Shown here: one piece after another, positions 28,101-37,300 of the stretch
How positions within the stretch are numbered: position 1 is the first letter of the stretch
How the letters are laid out: every line of letters starts with the position of its first letter
Source: Bugulina stolonifera
Lineage: Eukaryota; Bryozoa; Gymnolaemata; Cheilostomatida; Bugulidae
Reading direction: 5' to 3'
Assembly (NCBI GenBank): GCA_935421135.1
Contig: OW285187.1
Span: 248,001-312,000, forward strand
Length of the DNA stretch: 64,000 nt
Notes under the pieces: model-generated
The model's input: only the letters and a program-made list of their open reading frames with translations
What the model was told of the DNA's origin: nothing
Database searches by the model: none
Program-made: the position numbers and the translations under genes

Positions 28101-29536
28101 CCCCCGAGCAGTGACTTAAAGTCCGGTTCAGTGAAGGATCAAAATTCACACTGTGGAGCCATGCAGAGAAAAATCATGTGGACAGAAGATTTGGCAAAGA
28201 GTTTTGACCCAACTGTATTTTTCTCTCTGTAGAGCATCCAACATCCATGACAGTGTGGGATGCATGTCTGGGGCTCGTATTAAACGTCTCAAGCCATTGG
28301 GAGAACGGTGAGTACCACAAAGCACATTGAAGTGCTGACTAAACTTACGCTGCTAAGTGCATGGATAATATTCACAGGTAACTAGAGGTATCAGGATAAC
28401 AATGCACTGTGTCATTGAGTGAATGTGTTGAAGATATGGCTAGATTATTAGGGCGTCCAATTCCTAACCTGACACGCCCGGACCCCAAAACTCAACTCTG
28501 TAGAAAACTTATGGTGAAAATTAGGGCAGTAAATCCGTTAAAGACACCTTACCAACAAAATAGAAGTGATTGGAATAATCCTTGAGGCACGATACTGCAA
28601 TATCACATCTGTAGAGAATTGAAAACTTCTTGACAGCATGCTTTGCCGCTGCCGAGAATGTATCGCCAATAGAGGTTGCCCAATTAAATATTAAATGACC
28701 AAAAATGTTCCTTTTAGGTTTACCAACTTCTCTGTTGACTGTGTAATGCTCAAATTGCTGAATCTGGGCTACAATTGGTGGTAAACGGTCAACAGTATTA
28801 CAAATTGCATTGTGAACTTTTCTTTGAAATACGAAAGGGTTTTCCTTTTTGGGGTGTATAAAAAATAAAAGCACTATAACCTTTTTCCATTAGCAATTTC
28901 CAAATTCTACACAAAATTCTGATTAAAATGGTATATAATACTATCAAGTTCAATCAAGATTTCTCTTCAGAATTTTGGTGCGAAGAGCAGGAAAGTGATT
29001 TTTGCTAGGGGGTTGCCATAATTTTGCACATCTCTGTAGTGTAGTATGATATACTATATATACTATAATACATGGTGTAGTATGATATATTATATACTAT
29101 AATACACGGTGTAGTATGATATACTATATACTATAATACATAGTGTAGTATGATATACTATATATACTATAATACATGGTGTAGTTTGACATACTACTAT
29201 AATACATGGTGTAGTATGATATACTACTATAATACATGGTGTAGTATGATATACTACTATAATACATGGTGTAGTATGATGTACTATATACACTATAATA
29301 CACGGTGTAGTTTGATATACTACTATAATACATGGTGTAGTATGATGTACTATATATACTGTAGCACTTGGTGTAGTTTTGTCACTCTGCTGCAGGTGGT
29401 GGTAATAGATAAGGGTGTCATAGCAGAGCAAGGCACTCATGATGAACTCGTCAACTTCAACGGTGTGTATAAACGTCTCGTGCTCAAGCAGCTTGAAGCT
29501 GGTGGAACTCAGACTACCTTAGCAGAATCTGATTAG
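9160..29536 (+). CDS. ABCB-family half-transporter with N-terminal extra membrane domain (ABCB10/TAP-like core), 16 exons
   Basis: Exons (all GT-AG, phases agree, 802 codons plus stop): 9160-9367, 10225-10454, 10681-10935, 11123-11234, 11869-12043, 13080-13140, 19171-19306, 19461-19649, 19775-19959, 20206-20305, 21236-21297, 23777-23903, 24902-25035, 26092-26262, 26779-26901, 29396-29536. Residues about 1-215 hold an extra hydrophobic domain, about 230-520 the six-helix exporter domain, and 551-802 one nucleotide-binding domain. The ATPase looks intact: A-loop Tyr561, Walker A GPSGGGKS (587-594), Q-loop Gln635, signature LSGGQKQR (690-697), Walker B with catalytic Glu715, D-loop SALDAES, switch His746. 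The protein should work as a homo- or heterodimer in an organelle membrane (mitochondrion or lysosome/ER, as known for ABCB8/9/10 and TAP). The substrate is not predictable. Exon 8 is ended at 19649 rather than at the later site near 19683 because the shorter choice keeps the ABCB10-like helix spacing. Confidence 0.93.
9368..10224. repeat. ABCB intron 1 with (CTA)n microsatellite
   Basis: The intron holds a trinucleotide CTA/ACT tract at about 9957-10183, with interspersed GCT and GCC units. Long Leu- or Thr-rich open frames across it are artefacts of the triplet period. A small inverted repeat (agccaccaca ... atggtggct) lies near 9635-9673. Confidence 0.85.
10441..10545. repeat. 39-bp repeat carrying the ABCB exon 2 donor site
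   Basis: Three copies at 10441, 10480 and 10519. Each begins with the last coding bases of exon 2 (acagtatagttaag) followed by gtaagtat. The first gtaagt (10455) is the real donor; those at 10494 and 10533 are duplicates. Confidence 0.9.
11235..11720. repeat. ABCB intron 4 pentanucleotide array and 31-bp repeat
   Basis: 11235-11595 is built of actat/accat pentamers (and ctg-type variants) giving an open Tyr-Thr-Ile-Leu frame with no gene behind it. 11630-11720 has three copies of a roughly 31-bp unit containing catatcatgttgtatcata. Confidence 0.9.
12160..12975. repeat. ABCB intron 5 minisatellites (14 bp and 40 bp)
   Basis: About five copies of a 14-bp unit (tatggaatgtgtcg) at 12165-12235. 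Then about 17 copies of a 40-bp unit (actatcacagtagtatcatt / gctgtaacattgactagggt) to 12975. The tract fills almost the whole intron. Confidence 0.95.
13141..13213. repeat. Left part of the acceptor-bearing repeat of ABCB intron 6, split by the mariner
   Basis: Begins at the exon 6 donor (gtgagtgt). Contains caatgtgtgtcatatatg and gcaagtgaacaatgg, a copy of the same unit that resumes at 18990 on the other side of the transposon. Confidence 0.75.
13260..13985 (-). pseudogene. Broken mariner transposase
   Basis: Minus-strand fragments in family order with in-frame stops and at least one frameshift. The middle of the protein is deleted, leaving room for only about 240 residues against about 345 in an intact mariner transposase. 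Confidence 0.85.
14131..18939. mobile_element. TTAA-flanked inner element inserted in the mariner (4.8 kb)
   Basis: Ends AGGATCAGTGTCAC (left) and, read inward from the right, AGGATCCCTGTCAC match at 12 of 14 bases. Both are flanked by TTAA (14127-14130; 18940-18943). TTAA duplication is used by piggyBac- and Kolobok-type transposons. The superfamily is not settled because no transposase could be recognised inside. Small frames at 15558-15866 (+) and 16567-16755 (-) have no named domain. The interior also carries dispersed repeat copy B and a run of about 16 G near 17750. Confidence 0.55.
17013..17165. repeat. Dispersed repeat copy B (about 155 bp)
   Basis: Second copy of the family at 5616-5772, same orientation, with matching ggctgccc, ccacggctcctagagc and atattattatag blocks. 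It lies within the TTAA-flanked inner element. Confidence 0.7.
18990..19185. repeat. Repeat carrying the ABCB exon 7 acceptor and exon start
   Basis: Units of about 50 bp contain tcatatattgttacag then gtgaacatatc, i.e. the intron end plus the first coding bases of exon 7. Junction copies fall after 19017, in a degenerate form (gtggcaag) near 19067, near 19121, and at the real site 19170/19171. Reading on from an upstream copy meets a stop within about 20 codons. Confidence 0.85.
20325..21170. repeat. ABCB intron 10 minisatellite, 43 bp
   Basis: About 19 copies of a unit such as ctctatcactcacttaatag / tagtgaaccactgtatatta / cta, filling the intron between exons 10 and 11. The unit does not contain the splice site. 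Confidence 0.95.
21278..21425. repeat. 34-bp repeat carrying the ABCB exon 11 donor, left block
   Basis: The last 20 coding bases of exon 11 (ctgactataaagtactgaag) plus gtaagcacagtggt form the unit. Donors fall at 21298 (real), 21332, 21366 and 21400. The array is then split by the hAT-like element and resumes at 23054. Confidence 0.95.
21426..23053. mobile_element. hAT-like non-autonomous element (1,628 bp), 8-bp duplication
   Basis: Ends start TAGGCCTGCACGGTG (left) and TAGGCCTGCACCGGTG (right, read inward), flanked by identical ctatagag (21418-21425; 23054-23061). The 8-bp duplication and TAG...TGCAC ends are hAT hallmarks. Both sub-terminal zones are rich in cggt/accg blocks. No transposase frame is seen. 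The insertion splits a minisatellite unit. Confidence 0.85.
23054..23690. repeat. 34-bp donor-bearing repeat, right block
   Basis: About 18 further copies of the 34-bp unit, each with an intact gtaagc donor, ending in a variant aaggtatata. With the left block this is about 22 donor-like sites in one intron. In frame, each extra unit would read V-S-T-V-V and then stop, so use of a later donor would truncate the protein. Confidence 0.95.
23691..23776. repeat. Two-copy repeat before ABCB exon 12
   Basis: Two copies of a unit containing taagctttggtatcatg and ctaatgtatattcttgt. The second runs into the acceptor tatattag at 23776. Confidence 0.85.
23925..24895. repeat. ABCB intron 12 minisatellite, 34/40 bp
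   Basis: About 26 copies of atcggtattacatgtacgta / tattcatatacagt, alternating with a version six bases longer. All three plus-strand frames happen to stay open for over 330 codons with an Ile/Tyr/His/Val-rich composition. These are repeat artefacts. Confidence 0.95.
25083..25985. mobile_element. hAT-like non-autonomous element in ABCB intron 13
   Basis: Starts TAGTGCCGGACAGTGTTTCGG, ends in the inverse of TAGTGCTGGGCAG. Flanks gtttgaat and gttcgaat match at 7 of 8 bases. Same family as 57286-58284 and the truncated copy at about 33346. It contains a 332-bp insertion (25566-25897) not present in the other copies. Confidence 0.85.
25566..25897. mobile_element. Small insertion inside the hAT-like element
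   Basis: Compared with the 57286 copy, an extra block begins AGGTTAAAACGA and ends in the inverse of AGGTTGAAACAG, with taa on both sides (25563-25565; 25898-25900). A 3-bp TAA duplication would suit a PIF/Harbinger-type MITE. Weakly supported. Confidence 0.4.
26263..26690. repeat. ABCB intron 14 minisatellite, 35 bp
   Basis: About 12 copies of atcactaactactactacac / tatgatatacacagt starting directly at the exon 14 donor (gaggtatcac). The copies read agtatcac, so the donor GT itself is not repeated. Confidence 0.95.
26930..27298. repeat. ABCB intron 15 minisatellite, left block
   Basis: About 11 copies of a roughly 34-bp unit (atactatatactataataca / tggtgtagtatgat). Interrupted by the Tc1-like element at 27301 and continued at 29037. 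Confidence 0.95.
27301..29036 (+). mobile_element. Tc1-like element (1,736 bp), TA duplication
   Basis: Left end CAGTGGTGTCCAAAATTATG; right end, read inward, CAGAGATGTGCAAAATTATG. 28 of 32 terminal bases match, and TA lies on both sides (27299-27300; 29037-29038). Plus-strand remains of a Tc1 transposase are scattered across three frames: a [14 protein letters not shown] segment near 28150, a [11 protein letters not shown] segment near 28255, a [14 protein letters not shown] segment near 28455 and a C-terminal NITSVEN...LLDSML segment near 28600. Dead by many stops and frameshifts. Confidence 0.88.
29037..29380. repeat. ABCB intron 15 minisatellite, right block
   Basis: About ten copies of the same unit as 26930-27298, in a long form and a shorter form of about 31 bp (tactactataatacatggtg). 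Ends before the exon 16 acceptor ctctgctgcag. Confidence 0.95.
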
Positions 29537-30091
29537 TGACTGCACCGTCCATTTATATACTATATTTATAGAATTATTCTCTATTTCTAACATAATACTG
29601 ACTATTGCTCACCAACTGTGATACGATGCAGTACAAGTATATCATACATGTACACACATTATAGGTGATACGATGCAGTACAAGTATATCATGCATGTAC
29701 ACACATTATATGTGATACGATGCAGTACAAGTATATCATACATGTACACACATTATATGTGATACGATGCAGTACACAGTACAAGTATATCATACATGTA
29801 CACACATTATATGTGATACGATGCAGTACAAGTATATCATACATGTACACACATTATATGTGGTACGATGCAGTACAAGTATATCATACATGTACACACA
29901 TTATATGTGATACGATGCAGTACAAGTATATCATACATGTACACACATTATATGTGATACGATGCAGTACAAGTATATCATACATGTACACACATTATAT
30001 AATTTTATCAATGTTTTTATTTATTGCACATCTTGTTGATTTTTCTGAGTTTACGATAACTTTGATCTAGTAATTGTTTATATCAAATAAA
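29537..30091 (+). other. ABCB 3' UTR with 47-bp repeat and polyadenylation signal
   Basis: After the TAG stop at 29534 comes an array of about eight 47-bp units (29620-30005; gatacgatgcagtacaagta / tatcatacatgtacacacat / tatatgt). A canonical AATAAA follows at 30086-30091, the first clear one downstream of the stop. If it is used, the array is part of the mature mRNA. Confidence 0.6.
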
Positions 30092-32269
30092 GTTGACTTG
30101 TGAATACAACCATGTGACTTGCAATGTATATTATTCTCGATTGTGTCCATCTCCACATATGTGTACTCTGGTTGAACTACTACTTCATCTCATCAACTTC
30201 TTCTGAATACCAATTAATTCGAAAAGTAATAGGCCAAGTTAGTTATTGCCAATTTTTAACTCAGCAAATGGTTGTAGACAATAATCTAACCCTTTTTATC
30301 TAGAGGGGTACTTAGTATATACATGTAAGTACTGAGCCTCTTAGTAGTAGCTACTAGCTCTGAGAGCCACTGGACTTGGGTCACAAAACATAAGTACCTG
30401 CTACCACAGATCATCTGGTCTTCACAGGTAGCTTGTTGTCATAAGAGGTAACAAGGTGGTGACATAACTACAAACCTGCAGTAGTCATCCATGAGTACAG
30501 ATTATCTAGTGCTGCTTTTTTGTGATCACACACACCGGAAAAAGTTATCTTTTGAGCAAAAACTGAAGCAAGATCAATTACAAGTGTTTATTCGGTTCTG
30601 TAAATATTATTATAAAATGCAAGTAATCGCTTGATAGCCATAGGCTACTTCTGTAATAAAGTACATGTCCATGTAGGTTGTCAAACTTCCACAAATTGAG
30701 TCCCGAAAAATTGTTGATTGAACTTCATGGAAGTTTTTCTCTTTTTAAATTTGATCTGTTGAGCAGAAACCTACTAGATTGGCATATTTGCTTTGGCAGA
30801 ATACCTAGGCACTGATCGGCTTTTGAGTACAATTAGAAGTTGCCCTTCCTTAATTTTAAATACGGGAAGACGACTTCTAATCGTGATCAATAGTTTCTTT
30901 GTGCCCACGTGCAGTAACCCAGAGGCCAGAGCCAGTGAGGGTATTGGGCCAGTCCCAGGGCCTTTGGGGTATAGAAATAACCTTGTTATAAGTGGTATCG
31001 GATAAAATCTCAGTTTCTAAGCTATCTTTTGATATATTATTCATCCATATAGCATTCTTCCCTTTTAAAGAAACTGGAAATTAAATGTCAAGTCAGATTT
31101 CCCAATGACAATTAATGAGACCGCAGCATGCTATTGTTTGGAACTTTACATATCTATTTCCGGTGCAGTTAACGCATCTTTTACTCGATGGCTCTGCAGT
31201 ACCCCATATCAAAGAGCCTTTTACTCTCTTTGCCCATATCAAAGATAGTGCCCATATCATTGTTTAGCATTGCGTAACACGTGTCGGGTCTGATTTTATT
31301 GGTTACGCCCACAAGGCAAATGGTACAATAGCAGATCGTCTCTTGCAACCCTCGAGTATTCCGAGTTAGAAGATAGTTCTTCATTCTTTGTCATATTCCA
31401 TCAAACTTAGAAACTTACCTGAATTTATAATAAAAAAATATAATTTCTTGCATTGAGATAACGAACATTTTATGTTTGTAAATAGTCAGGCAACTCTATG
31501 TGAGCGAAATACAAGTTTTGTGAAACTGACTGATAGCGAATGAACATGTCAACGTTGAGAAAAACGTGTTGGCCCCGCGTGCGTTGAATCATTAGATTAG
31601 GTTGTGGATTTCTGCTTGGTTGAATTTCCAATTTATTCATTTATCATTTATTACTAAACTCTGTGCTTACTGGTTGAATCAATTTAATTAAATTTTAAAA
31701 ATATATAAGAATAATCGTGGAGCTGTATCGGATTCCGTTTTAAAGCAATAAGAACGAGGGCTCTGAGCACATGGAATTTCAGAACTCTGCGAGGAAATAA
31801 AAAATAAAACATTATTATTATATTAATATTTGCAATGTTATGTATATATATGTATTCCTCACGGACAGCCTCCCTCAGATGTGAGCTATGCCACCCGGCT
31901 TTTCATTAATGCCACCATGCTATATAAAAACACCCAACGTTGGGTCGAAGTGCGATTTGAAGTCAATATGAATATTATATAATATATCATATGTCAAGTA
32001 ATTTCTAAAATTGTGGAGGTCAAGTTGAAGTCAAGTCTGTGTTACCTCAAGTCAAGTCCCCGTGCAGTACAAGTCTCTAGTCAAGTCAAAATGCAAGTCA
32101 AATTTTTCATGTAAAAATGTCGAGTGGAAGGCAACATCAAAAATTTCATATTTCCAAAACATTTCAATTTTTAGCAAGACAATCGCAACAAACTCCTGTA
32201 CAAACTCGCTACTTATGAGGTCAGCTACCAATTAATATGCTAGATTGACAACTTCCTCAAAGACAGAAG
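30092..32269. other. Intergenic DNA, no supported gene
   Basis: AT-rich. Small open frames (for example 30793-31005 on +, 31181-31384 on -) have no recognised domain. Near 32020-32110 there is a run of gtcaagtc/aagtcaag motifs of the kind found in sub-terminal parts of transposons, but no ends could be defined. Confidence 0.4.
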
Positions 32270-32545
32270 CCAAAAGGAGAAAACTCATCAGAGGCAGCGG
32301 TGACATCAGGTGTACCCCAGCGGTTAGTAATCGGGCCGGCGATGTTTTTATTCTACATCAATAACCATCCTGACAATTAACTTAAGATCATCCATGCGCC
32401 TGTTTGCTGATTACATTATAGCTTACAATTCTGCCTCTAAACACAGTGCCCTGCAAGATGACCTGATAAAACTTTAATTCTGGGAGCAACAGTGGGACAT
32501 GGAGTTTCTTCCTTCCAGGTGCCAACATGTTGAGGTGAGGCAGGA
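32270..32545 (+). pseudogene. Non-LTR retrotransposon reverse-transcriptase fragment
   Basis: Translation in shifting frames gives SEAAVTSGVPQRLVIGPAMFLF followed by YINN, then SSMRLFADY, LQDDL and WEQQWDMEFLPSRC. These fit, in order, the SGVPQGS-LGP-LF-YIND, RLFADD and L..W...W.M.FNP.KC motifs of LINE (jockey/CR1-type) reverse transcriptases. Frameshifts, stops and the ADY in place of ADD show it is dead. Only about 90 codons remain. Confidence 0.8.
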
Positions 32546-32754
32546 CATTTCTATAGACTAAAAATATGGCCTCCGCCGGACTGACATTTAATGTACACTA
32601 GTGCCTGGTAGTTGTCTTCCTCAACTCATACTCGTATAATTACTCGTACAATCTACGCTGTTGTGTGTACCTACATATGCTTATACCCATGTATAATTCA
32701 CTTATATTGTGCAATTCCTTGACTTCAGTTGTAACTGACTCAATACTTCATGTA

Positions 32755-33030
32755 CAACCTACCTTTTGTACGGGTTTTATAAGGCCGAGATCCCTCTAAT
32801 TAGTTGCAATCAATTTATTATAATATCTACATCATTTTCTATTTTTTGTATATGGCTGACCTTAAAGAGGTCGGACCTCGTACCTTTTTCCACCATCTTG
32901 TTGCGCAATTTCCGGACGATGCTCTATCGTCCTTTTATCGGAAATGCGATAGTATATAAAGCGTGTGCTTTTTCATTGCGGATCACTTGGACTCCAATAA
33001 AGACACATCTATACAGAACTACACAGAGTC
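32755..33030 (+). mobile_element. Solo LTR-like sequence, plus orientation
   Basis: Plus-strand partner of 4450-5000. Blocks in order: tgtacaacc, TTGTTGCGCAA (32898-32908), ttccgga, TATA box tatataaag near 32953, tcacttgg, caataaagacacatctatac with an AATAAA near 32996. The TATA and polyadenylation spacing is that of an LTR. No internal region is attached. Ends are approximate. Confidence 0.55.
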
Positions 33031-33345
33031 TTATTTCATAGCTAAGTGGCACTCCGGCACTAAGGCACTCCGCCTAGGATGTGTCTGAAGCTGCTACCAT
33101 CATGACCATTTCTGCAACCCCAAAAAAGGAAGCTTGATCAACCGTATATATAGCAGCAATCAGCCCGCACACATGGCTGGACAGTTTCACCAGAATTTTG
33201 TGATATTTGTTGTCCTTCGCCGTTCCTCCCAAATGTAATGAATTCCAGCAGCAGAAGTTCATTTTGAGAACAGCTCACTGTGGTCTGTTTGGTCATTTGA
33301 CCAGCCTTGCTACAGGGTTTATTTTGTCATATTATATGACAACCA

Positions 33346-33845
33346 ACTAGTGCTGGGCGGTTTTGATTTGCACTTGAATTTGGTTTATTGTTGGATTTAA
33401 GAAAAAAAGCTCTAGTTTTTGGGGAAAAACCCCAAATCAAATCGCTAATTCCATGCTTAATTTTGGAAATTCCCACACTCTTTTCACTATAATGCTGGCC
33501 ATTTTTATTTCACCTAATAAATTATAACTAATTAATACTAATTATTTATGATAATATAATAAGTACATTGTACAGGTATGAAAAATTGAGTAAAGCTACA
33601 AATGAACACTGGGTAAAAATGATGGTTGCAGCAAACTCGGAGCATAAGATTGAAAGAGGCACAATATGTATGCACGCATACGCAACATCGACCATTGTCA
33701 GAGAAGGGCACGCTAAAGGGATAGATGCGATTTAAGTATAAAAACTGACTCGAAACCCCACATTTGGTTTCAGTTTTCATTTAGAAATATTGAGGCTTTG
33801 GAACCAAGAGAAAACAAAAACGGAAAAATGAGTGATACCGAACTA
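33346..33845 (-). mobile_element. Truncated hAT-like element, inverted copy
   Basis: Starts tagtgctgggcggttttgat, the inverse of the right end of the copy at 57286-58284. It continues through the shared AT-rich middle in reverse to about gtgataccgaa, where the expected last 15 or so bases are missing. No target duplication is visible. Confidence 0.7.
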
Positions 33846-34316
33846 ACATGCAACACTACGACCAACTGCTCAGTTTCCTTCGTCTTAGTATTATGTTGGA
33901 ATAAAATTTTAACCCACAGCTTTCTCTGCTATTCAGTGTGATTGCCCAGTCTACTCATTGCTACCTTCTAACCCAGTCATGAAAGACCTGCTCCGTGAAT
34001 GTCAAACAACATAGGCTTATTTTCAGTGCCTGCAAGGTCTGGTGTGGCTGAATGTTGAATTTACATGGTTAGCTCAAACTGACAGAAGCATTTCACCTGT
34101 CTACTGTAACTCAATTCTGTTGCTTAGATTACCTATTATATGCCTATTAGTTGCTTCAATTGTTCCAATTTGTATCTTTTCGTCATAATATATAATATGG
34201 TGAAAAGATATAAATGTAATATATTAAAGCAACATTAGTTTACATGTGCAAAACAATAGGCATATTCATGAGTCAATGTATAATAGGTGCAGTATGTGGG
34301 TATAGCTGACATTGCA
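33846..34316. other. Dynein 5' flank
   Basis: No gene. A good acceptor (gctgacattgcag, ending 34317) lies 7 bp before the dynein ATG, so the first coding exon is probably preceded by an untranslated exon whose location cannot be fixed. Confidence 0.4.
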
Positions 34317-34324
34317 GGTGTCCA

Positions 34325-37300
34325 ATGGATGACTTGCGCATAGAATGGCTTTCAAAGAAAGTTCTCTTGGCCCTGGGCTTAGAAGACAATAACGTGTTTG
34401 AAGAGTTGTTGCAGCGTGACACAAATGAGGAGGACCTATACAGGTTTCTGTCAAATCCTAATCCAGACAGGCCAACTGGCATCAAGTCCGTGTTTTTTTA
34501 TACACAGATAATAAGAGAGGAGGTGGAAGAAGAGGTTGATGTCATTGTTAGTAAGTGGTAATGTTCTTATTCCTCTTTCTAACTATTGTACATCACATGC
34601 AGTGATTTTCCATGCTTCGTATTTAGCTTCGTATTCAGCTTCGTATTTAGCTTCGTATTTAAAATACGAAGGATGGAATTGGCGAAAACTACGTATTTCC
34701 TGACCTTCGTAGAAGCAAGCTCCTTCGAGCGGGAGACGTATTTCCAAAAATACGTAGGGATTTTTGTTGCTTTGTAGGATGGAAGTAACATTCTTCGAAT
34801 TTGAACTCACTAATGTACAAGTACTAGTTAGTAGTACACTATCTTTGGCTAGCGCAATAGTCTTTACGCTTGTATAACTGTTTATTAATAACTACATTAT
34901 GCTATGACGTCAGTTTGGCTGTGCACTCCTTGTTATGGTTGAATTCACATCAGACAACGCGTAGCTATTTTGAACTCCTAAGGTTATTGTACTATGATGT
35001 CATAGGCGGGAAAACTTCAACGTGTTTACCACAAAACAGTTGAGCAAAATACGAAGCATGGAATTAGACCGGAATGGAGCTTCATAGGGTGAAACAACTC
35101 CCTTCGAAAGAAAATACGAAGCATGGAATATCACTGATGTATTCATTGCCACAACGATATTATTTGATATCATATTTACCAAAGGTTTATAAGAGGCTTT
35201 GTGTTTCCTTGATTTCTATTACTTGGTTGTAATTCCAGCTGATGATCTTGATGTGTACTCTGAGTGGGATAGAGCATCGTCAACAATGAAACCTCCAGAT
35301 ATGAGAACCAATACAAAAGTAGAGAGTGTTCAGCTTGATGTCATAGCTGAAGCTGATAACGGGCTATCGGCAGCGACTAGTAGAAAAAGTTACAAAAAAG
35401 GTCGACAGAAGAGTGTGGCGAGCTCAAAGAACAGTCGAGCTGTATCACTAGCACCCAGTGATACAGTTACTCAGATTGTCTTAACGGATGCAGAAGGGAC
35501 ATCGCAGGCTCCTGATAAGAAAAGACAGACACGTAGTAAGAAGACTAAGGGTAAAAAAAGTAAGTAAGGTTCTTTACTTCTAATATCCTTGTAACTCAAA
35601 CATAATCATAAGTTATGCATCAGTTTCTGTTGAATGCATAGTTCATAACATAATGTATGTACATAACCACCTGACTAAATTTGTGTTACGCTTGCGATAA
35701 TTCTGGTTTAATTCGTAGAGAAAAGTAAAAGTGGTTCAGTGTCGGCCAGAGTAAGTTCTTCACCTGCCGAGTTATTTTCCATGTTGGAGCCCGTCATCTC
35801 TGAGAAGGAAGTACAGTTACCTGTCTATACAGAGACGAGAATTGTTAAGGTAACTCAAGGATACAATGCAGTAGTGAGTTGTGCTCAACCATTCCTGTGT
35901 CATACGAGTATGTTTATACATATATTGGTGTGAACTCAATGTGAATCGTAAATATTTCTACCGTAACAACAGTCACTGGCAATTCACATTCAATCAATTA
36001 TATTCACCCCAGAAACTGATGAAAGTTGAAAAGGAGATGACTCGAATAGATATGTCACTGGGAACTCCCTCCAGTCGTTTCTACCAAGCAGAACTTGGTG
36101 TACATTTTACTCGTGTTGGTACAGGCTATATACCAGATGCAACCACTGCTGAGGAGGCTAACGAGTTTATGTGCAGAGGTTTAGAAATGGGGACTGTTAA
36201 CTCTAACCACATTTCTTCTCTGGACAGTCTCTTTGAGCATGTTAGTCTTTCAATAATACTACATGTTCAGTTATTGTGTACATTACATGTATCTACCATG
36301 CACAGTGCACCGTACACATGTAGACATGTGGATATTGTGTAGACTATGTTGTGTGCCATTCATAGATATTTATCCCATCACTGGGGTATGATGGTAAAAG
36401 ATACAGCCTACATGAACAGGAGAGGCAGAAGCAGAAAGAAGAGGGAAACCCTGTTGTCAACACCAGAGATGAGTTCTTCAGTGCTTTAGTTCGTCTCTCT
36501 TCTGTGATGAAGCAGACCCATGAGCAGTTGGCAGGTCTGTCCACTTATGCAGTGTGTAATCTGTCTGTGTGTTATACAATATAACTGCATACATCTAACC
36601 TATCTAGTGTGTGTAATCGATGAATACACCTTGTCTGCATACATGTATGTAGACGATATGCTACTTAGAAAGTGACTGTGGATGTTCGTTAAATTCAGGC
36701 ACAGTGACGTTAAGTCCCCCGGTATTACCATGCGCTATCAGTTCCAGCATGGCTGATAACCTGAGTAATGGTGAATTGATGGCCGCCATCCAAAAGACGT
36801 CAAGCGACTGGTTCTCAAAGCTATCTGTTGCTCTTGCCAATCAGCTGCAGGCTGAACCAAAGGGAAACGGACCTCTTCCAGAGATAGAGTACTGGAGAGA
36901 GAGGCATGCCAATCTAAGCGCTCTCGATGAGCAATTGAAGAGACCATATGTTCAGTCTATCATAGCAGTGAGTTAATATATTACTGTACGTTCAATCTAT
37001 CATAGCAGTGAGTTAATATATTACTGTACGTTCAGTCTATCATAGCAGTGAGTTAATATATTACTGTACGTTCAGTCTATCATAGCAGTGAGTTAATATA
37101 TTACTGTACGTTCAGTCTATCATAGCAGTGAGTTAATATATTACTGTACGTTCAGTCTATCATAGCAGTGAGTTAATGTTTGTACCATGTGTCACTTCTT
37201 GCAGGTAAACAGTCAGGTGGACAACAGTTTGGATTACCTGCGCCAAGACATACACAGGCACTTTCTGGAGGCCAAAGACAATGCAAGGTTCCTCAGCACT

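Noticed and set aside
28521..28874. 117-codon minus-strand frame
   Set aside because: It is the antisense of the decayed Tc1 transposase C-terminus; the plus-strand reading fits the family.
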